From: Microcaldota archaeon | GTDB taxonomy: Archaea; Micrarchaeota; Micrarchaeia; Micrarchaeales; CABMGC01 | Reading direction: 5' to 3' | Assembly (NCBI GenBank): GCA_030040595.1 | Contig: JASHTL010000112.1 | Coordinates: 1-8,018, forward strand | DNA length: 8,018 bases | Shown: in pieces, positions 4,560-8,018 of the stretch | Numbering within the stretch: the stretch's first letter is position 1 | Layout of the letters: every line of letters begins with the position of its first letter | The notes under the pieces: model-generated | The model's input: the letters and a program-made list of their open reading frames with translations, nothing else | Told to the model about the DNA's origin: nothing | The model's database searches: none | Program-made: the position numbers and the translations under genes

Positions 4560-7500
4560 TCACGTGGGGTTTATTACGAGCGTATTTGTTGCGCATACGC
4601 TGTACACAGTGTCGCATGCCTCAAACGTATATGTTCCAGTACCGGCTCCCATGATATTCCCTACATTGTATTCCACCGTGCCGGTGTTCGAGGCCAGGTT
4701 GCTCCAGGATGTGCAGCTCGGCCCTGCACAGTAGTTTAATACTATCTGGTCGCTGGAATAGGTAGTCGTGCCTATCGCATTGTCAGCTGCGCCCTCCGTG
4801 ATGGTATTGCTTTGCAGGGCGAGCGTTACGATTGGCGGGGAAGACGTCACTGTCACCGTATTCGTGGCAGAGCATGCGGACTGCGTCAAGTCGCAGGCGT
4901 CAATAGTGTATGTCCCAGGAGTAAACAACGATGACTTGCCTATATTGTATGTTACTGGCGTGTTTCCTTCGGCCAGCTGGGTGGAAGGAGACGTGCATGA
5001 TCCGGGGCAGTAGTATATCGCCATCGTATGTCCTGACACTGTCGAAGTTCCGATCGCGTTGTCTGATGTTCCTTCCACTATAGCATTTGACTGCAGCGTC
5101 AGTGAAGGGGTGGAGGATGATGAAGTTATAGTCAATGTATTTACCGGGCTTGAACATACACTCGGGCTGGCTGAGACATCGCACGCGTCAAGCGTATACG
5201 TACCTACAGGGAGCGCGCCAACGTTATCGATTGTATTCCCTGTTCCTATGGCCAGCTGTCCTGAGGGGCTTGAGCAGGTCCCTGCGCAGTCATAGATTTT
5301 AATGGTGTCCCCAGAAACAGAGGTGATTCCGACCGCGTTGTCGGAGGTGCCCGAGCTGTCAGTCGCATACTGCAGCGATAGGGTTACAGTAGGCGTTGAT
5401 GATATGGAATTCAATGTCATGGTGTTTGTGGACGAGCATTGGACAGGGCTGTAGGTCGTATCGCATCCCTCAAACGTATAGGTGCCGGCCGGTGCGTTGT
5501 AACTTTCCAGGACTCCCGCCACGTTTTGCTCAGCCAACATCTCCGCAGAATCCAATAGATCCTGCGAGGATACGGTAGGCGTGCAAGGCGTACTTCCGCT
5601 CCAGGCGCAGTAGTATACCGAAACATCGTCACCCTCATAGCTCGTGGTGTCAGTCAGCTCGTCAGACGCGCCGTATGCCACTGAATTGTACTCCAGGCTC
5701 TGCGTCACTGACGGAGGCGTTGTAGAAGTTATGTGAACTACAACCGAGTTTGATTGTACGAATGTGTGAATATCCTCTCCCAACATGGTGTAAACTCCTG
5801 GATCCAGCTCTCCTACATTTCCTGTTGCTGTGCCTTCGCCTCCCGGTCCCAAGTAAACGTTGTTCGGCTGGCAGGTCGCGCCTGCGCAGTAGATTATCTC
5901 AACAGTATCTGTCTGGATAGAAGCTATAGCGACTGCGTTGTCAGTTGTTCCGTACGGATCCGTAGTGTCCTGCACCGTAAGGGTCACGGTGGAGGTAGGC
6001 TCTATCTCCTGTGTGCCCGAGCACTGGTCTGCGACTGTATCGCAGGCTATGAGAGTATATATGCCGGTGTCCTCGCTCTCTAGTGTCTCCACATTGGCAG
6101 TGGTGGTGCCTGTGCCTGAGGAGAGCATATTGGAAGACATGGTAGGGGTGCATACACCGTAGCAGTAGTATATCTTTATGTTGTCGCTGCTGGAGATAAG
6201 GGTTGTGCCGACCGCGTTGTCGGTCTGGCCAGTGGTGGTGATCTCATTCTGTACTGTCAGCAGCACGTTTGCAGAAGCTCCTGAGGAGAGTATTGTAATT
6301 ATGTTTGAGGTTCTACTCTCTGTGTATGCGTAGAGGTCTTCTGCCGTGAGATTATATGTGCCTGGTGCGAATGTTCCTAAATTACATATTGCATTGGCAG
6401 GCCCAAATGCTATTCCGCAGCCTGAAATGGGATTGCACTTAGTGCCACCGCAATAAAGGACTTCCACATTGTCCCCTGTAACGTTAGTGCCCCCCACTGC
6501 ATTGTCAGTGACGCCTTCATCGTCTATTACATTCTGCACGGTAAAGGTAACCACTACAGGGTTTACTGTTACAGTACTGGTGCCGCTGCATACTGGCGAA
6601 TTTGAGTTGTACGTGGTGTCGCAGGCGATGAATGTGTATGTAGAATCAGGGTTAAGGCTTGCAACATTGTATTGTGCGAAGCCAGTGTTTGAAGCAAGAA
6701 ACGTGCTTGAAGCTGATGGGGTGCATGGGGCAGGAGAGCAGTAATATATACCAACGGTGTCCTGAGAATGGCTCGTTACTGCATTTGCCGGGTCGTCGAT
6801 GTAGACTTCGCCGGTGCCCACCTTGTATTGCACAATTGAGTTGTACGGTATGCTCAAAGTTACTTCAGGAGGTCCGCTTGTGATGGTATTTGTTATAGTG
6901 AGCGCGTCTGTAGGCGAGCATACCATATCGGTAGTGTCGCACGCCTCAAGCGTGTATGTGCCTGCTGCAAGCGTCCCTACATTATATGTGGTCACTGTTG
7001 AGGCAGATGAGAGCGGTGAGGATGAAGTCGATGGTGTGCAGGTTCCATTGCAGTAGTATATGCCAACCGTGTCTCCCGATGTGGTAGTTGTGCCGATTGC
7101 GTTGTCGGATGTACCCTGTACATCGTTAGCCGACTGAAGGGACAATGATACTGCAGAGGAAGTAATGTATACCGTCTCGGAAGGGGAGGTCAGGCCTGAC
7201 TGCTTGTCTATTGCAGCCAAGGTCCATACCCCCACTCCTAGCGTACCGACATTATACGTTACGGTATTGGATGTGCCTGTGACCAGCGTGCTCCAGGTGC
7301 TAATCTCGCTTGGGCAGCTTGTCCCTGCGCAGTAGTTTATTTGGACTATATGGCCGGCGCTGTCTGTAACTGCGGTTGCAGTGTCCGTATTGCCACTGAG
7401 ATCCGTTTCACTCTGTATGTTGAGCGTCACGCCAGTGCCTGATGTTATGGTCAGTGCGTTCGTTGTGGAGCAGCCTCCTGCGGTGGTGTCGCACGCGTCT

Positions 7501-7982
7501 AGTGTGTAGCTTCCCACTGGAAGTGAACCTACGTTGTATGTTACTGGCGTATTGGCTTGGGCCAGCTCGGTCGAAGGGGTTGTGCATGTGCCTGCGCAAT
7601 AGTATATTGCCACAGTGTGCCCTGATGTTGATGTGTATCCAGTTGCAATGTCAGATGCGCCGTTGGTGTCAGTTGAAGACTCAAGGGACAGGTATGTCTC
7701 TATCGGGGTGCTGCTTATTGTAAGGGTCTGGGGGAGCGGAGACGCACATACGTCCGCGGTTATATCGCACGCGGTTATTGTATATGTACCAACAGGAAGG
7801 CTTCCGACATTGTATGTCGCGCCCTGCGGGTCTGTAATGAGCCGCGTGGAACCGGAGTTAAGAGTGCATGTGCCTGCGCAATATACCAGCGCTACAGTGT
7901 CTCCTGAAGCTGAAGTGGTACCGACCGCGTTGTCGGAGGTGCCGCTCGTTATGGAATTGCCTGCTGTGAGTGAAAATGTAAC
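4560..7982 (-). repeat. Array of 12 Ig-like domain repeats
   Basis: Repeats in protein order with first nucleotide on the minus strand: 1 at 7982, 2 at 7694, 3 at 7430, 4 at 7151, 5 at 6863, 6 at 6554, 7 at 6266, 8 at 5987, 9 at 5708, 10 at 5387, 11 at 5102, 12 at 4829 to 4563. Lengths are 96, 88, 93, 96, 103, 96, 93, 93, 107, 95, 91 and 89 aa. All have the first Cys pair (Cys-x3 to x7-Cys after the YY motif). Repeats 1, 2, 4, 5, 7, 9, 10, 11 and 12 also have ACD...C; repeats 3, 6 and 8 lack both of these cysteines. Repeats 5, 9 and 12 share TYTF and an aromatic after CDT, a third subtype. The 12 residues before repeat 1 look like the tail of an earlier repeat. Confidence 0.88.
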
Positions 7983-8018
7983 GGTTATTTGAGACGTTGT
8001 TAAGATGGTTGTGGATGA
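4560..8018 (-). CDS. Giant Cys-containing Ig-like repeat surface protein, partial (N-terminus outside window)
   Basis: One frame runs unbroken from the right edge to the TGA at 4560-4562, giving 1152 residues. A GTG at 7613 in the frame is internal (HTVAIYYC in a repeat), not the start. The visible part is 12 tandem domains of 88-107 aa with the pattern VTLSLQ, GTSDNAVGTT, SGDTVxIYYC, a Ser/Thr-rich loop, TYNVGTL, GTYTLxACDTT, LTITS. The final GTYTxxAxD..S.TxTIT element resembles bacterial/archaeal Ig-like (Big-type) beta-sandwiches, so I infer an extracellular stalk, adhesin or S-layer-associated protein. Composition is rich in Ser, Thr, Gly and Asp/Glu, with about 8 Lys/Arg in total. N-glycosylation sequons are few (NGT in repeat 4, NVT and NLT in repeat 6). 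The chain stops right after the last repeat with no membrane helix or sorting motif, so signal peptide and anchor must lie upstream. Exact ligand or role is unknown. Confidence 0.85.
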   Translation of the reverse strand, partial: SSTTILTTSQITVTFSLTAGNSITSGTSDNAVGTTSASGDTVALVYCAGTCTLNSGSTRLITDPQGATYNVGSLPVGTYTITACDITADVCASPLPQTLTISSTPIETYLSLESSTDTNGASDIATGYTSTSGHTVAIYYCAGTCTTPSTELAQANTPVTYNVGSLPVGSYTLDACDTTAGGCSTTNALTITSGTGVTLNIQSETDLSGNTDTATAVTDSAGHIVQINYCAGTSCPSEISTWSTLVTGTSNTVTYNVGTLGVGVWTLAAIDKQSGLTSPSETVYITSSAVSLSLQSANDVQGTSDNAIGTTTTSGDTVGIYYCNGTCTPSTSSSPLSSASTVTTYNVGTLAAGTYTLEACDTTDMVCSPTDALTITNTITSGPPEVTLSIPYNSIVQYKVGTGEVYIDDPANAVTSHSQDTVGIYYCSPAPCTPSASSTFLASNTGFAQYNVASLNPDSTYTFIACDTTYNSNSPVCSGTSTVTVNPVVVTFTVQNVIDDEGVTDNAVGGTNVTGDNVEVLYCGGTKCNPISGCGIAFGPANAICNLGTFAPGTYNLTAEDLYAYTESRTSNIITILSSGASANVLLTVQNEITTTGQTDNAVGTTLISSSDNIKIYYCYGVCTPTMSSNMLSSGTGTTTANVETLESEDTGIYTLIACDTVADQCSGTQEIEPTSTVTLTVQDTTDPYGTTDNAVAIASIQTDTVEIIYCAGATCQPNNVYLGPGGEGTATGNVGELDPGVYTMLGEDIHTFVQSNSVVVHITSTTPPSVTQSLEYNSVAYGASDELTDTTSYEGDDVSVYYCAWSGSTPCTPTVSSQDLLDSAEMLAEQNVAGVLESYNAPAGTYTFEGCDTTYSPVQCSSTNTMTLNSISSTPTVTLSLQYATDSSGTSDNAVGITSVSGDTIKIYDCAGTCSSPSGQLAIGTGNTIDNVGALPVGTYTLDACDVSASPSVCSSPVNTLTITSSSSTPSLTLQSNAIVEGTSDNAIGTSTVSGHTMAIYYCPGSCTSPSTQLAEGNTPVTYNIGKSSLFTPGTYTIDACDLTQSACSATNTVTVTSSPPIVTLALQSNTITEGAADNAIGTTTYSSDQIVLNYCAGPSCTSWSNLASNTGTVEYNVGNIMGAGTGTYTFEACDTVYSVCATNTLVINPT
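4945..5036 (-). repeat. Long similar DNA copy shared with 7534-7625
   Basis: An ungapped 92-nt stretch of repeat 11 aligns with 7534-7625 in repeat 2 at about 73 identical positions counted by eye. The protein segments are correspondingly alike (AIYYC...SPST/TPST..LAE/LAQ..NTPVTYN). The two copies are about 2.6 kb apart and closer to each other in this segment than to their direct neighbours, suggesting duplication or gene conversion inside the array. Confidence 0.6.

Noticed and set aside
4560..7613. A gene starting at the codon at 7613
   Set aside because: That codon is GTG inside the conserved HTVAIYYC part of a repeat, and the frame stays open without a stop to 8018. The gene is truncated by the window edge.
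4563..7982. CRISPR array, because of regularly spaced similar DNA segments
   Set aside because: The period is about 265-320 nt, the copies are diverged, and the whole stretch is one open reading frame of protein domains.
4563..7982. Four-Cys zinc or rubredoxin-like site in each repeat
   Set aside because: The second Cys pair is lost as a unit in three repeats while the first stays, which fits independent disulfides better than a shared metal centre.
7615..7992. Plus-strand ORFs inside the giant gene (also around 4768-5013, 5059-5295, 5938-6162, 6469-6744, 6814-7056)
   Set aside because: They recur in the same relative place in repeat after repeat because the minus-strand repeats leave that antisense frame open. 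They show no recognisable domain and are shadows.

Overview
The window reads as archaeal chromosomal DNA. It carries separately encoded alpha and beta subunits of an ADP-forming acyl-CoA synthetase, a beta-CASP RNA nuclease of the aCPSF2 type, a single-OB-fold SSB of the crenarchaeal type, and the archaeal/eukaryotic RNase P proteins Rpp30 and Pop5. Shine-Dalgarno-like sites are of the GGTGA(TC) kind, TATA-like elements lie about 25-35 nt upstream of starts, and some genes look leaderless. Proteins are short for their families (Rpp30 about 171 aa, ACD beta 206 aa) and genes are tightly packed. This would fit a reduced-genome DPANN archaeon such as Micrarchaeota, but the lineage is an inference and not proven by the window.

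Layout. Positions 1-1853 hold a minus-strand operon read as: tail-anchored double winged-helix membrane protein, then ACD beta (ATP-grasp), then ACD alpha (CoA-binding; its end lies outside the window). Gaps are 7 and 2 nt. Positions 1854-1922 are a compact divergent promoter region with one A/T-rich TATA-like element placed almost equally far from both starts. Positions 1923-3170 carry the only plus-strand gene, the beta-CASP nuclease, starting at TTG. It converges on the minus-strand SSB gene (3173-3523, GTG start) with only 2 nt between stops. Positions 3623-4460 hold an RNase P operon (rpp30 then pop5, overlapping). From 4560 to the right edge a single minus-strand reading frame encodes at least 1152 aa of a giant surface-type protein.

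The giant protein is the most distinctive part. It is made of 12 consecutive Ig-like repeats of about 88-107 aa and ends directly after the last repeat. All repeats have a first short Cys pair; nine also have a second pair, and the three that lack it have lost both cysteines together, which points to two separate intradomain disulfides. By my count the visible 1152 residues contain only about 8 Lys/Arg against roughly 90 Asp/Glu. The protein is open at its N-terminus in this window, so its secretion signal and anchor cannot be seen.

Functionally, the left operon concerns acyl-CoA/acetate energy metabolism (substrate-level ATP formation) with a possible membrane-bound regulator. The centre is nucleic-acid processing and maintenance (RNA nuclease, SSB, RNase P). 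The right side is cell-surface architecture. No intergenic stretch exceeds 100 nt, and no tRNA, rRNA, CRISPR array or mobile element was seen.
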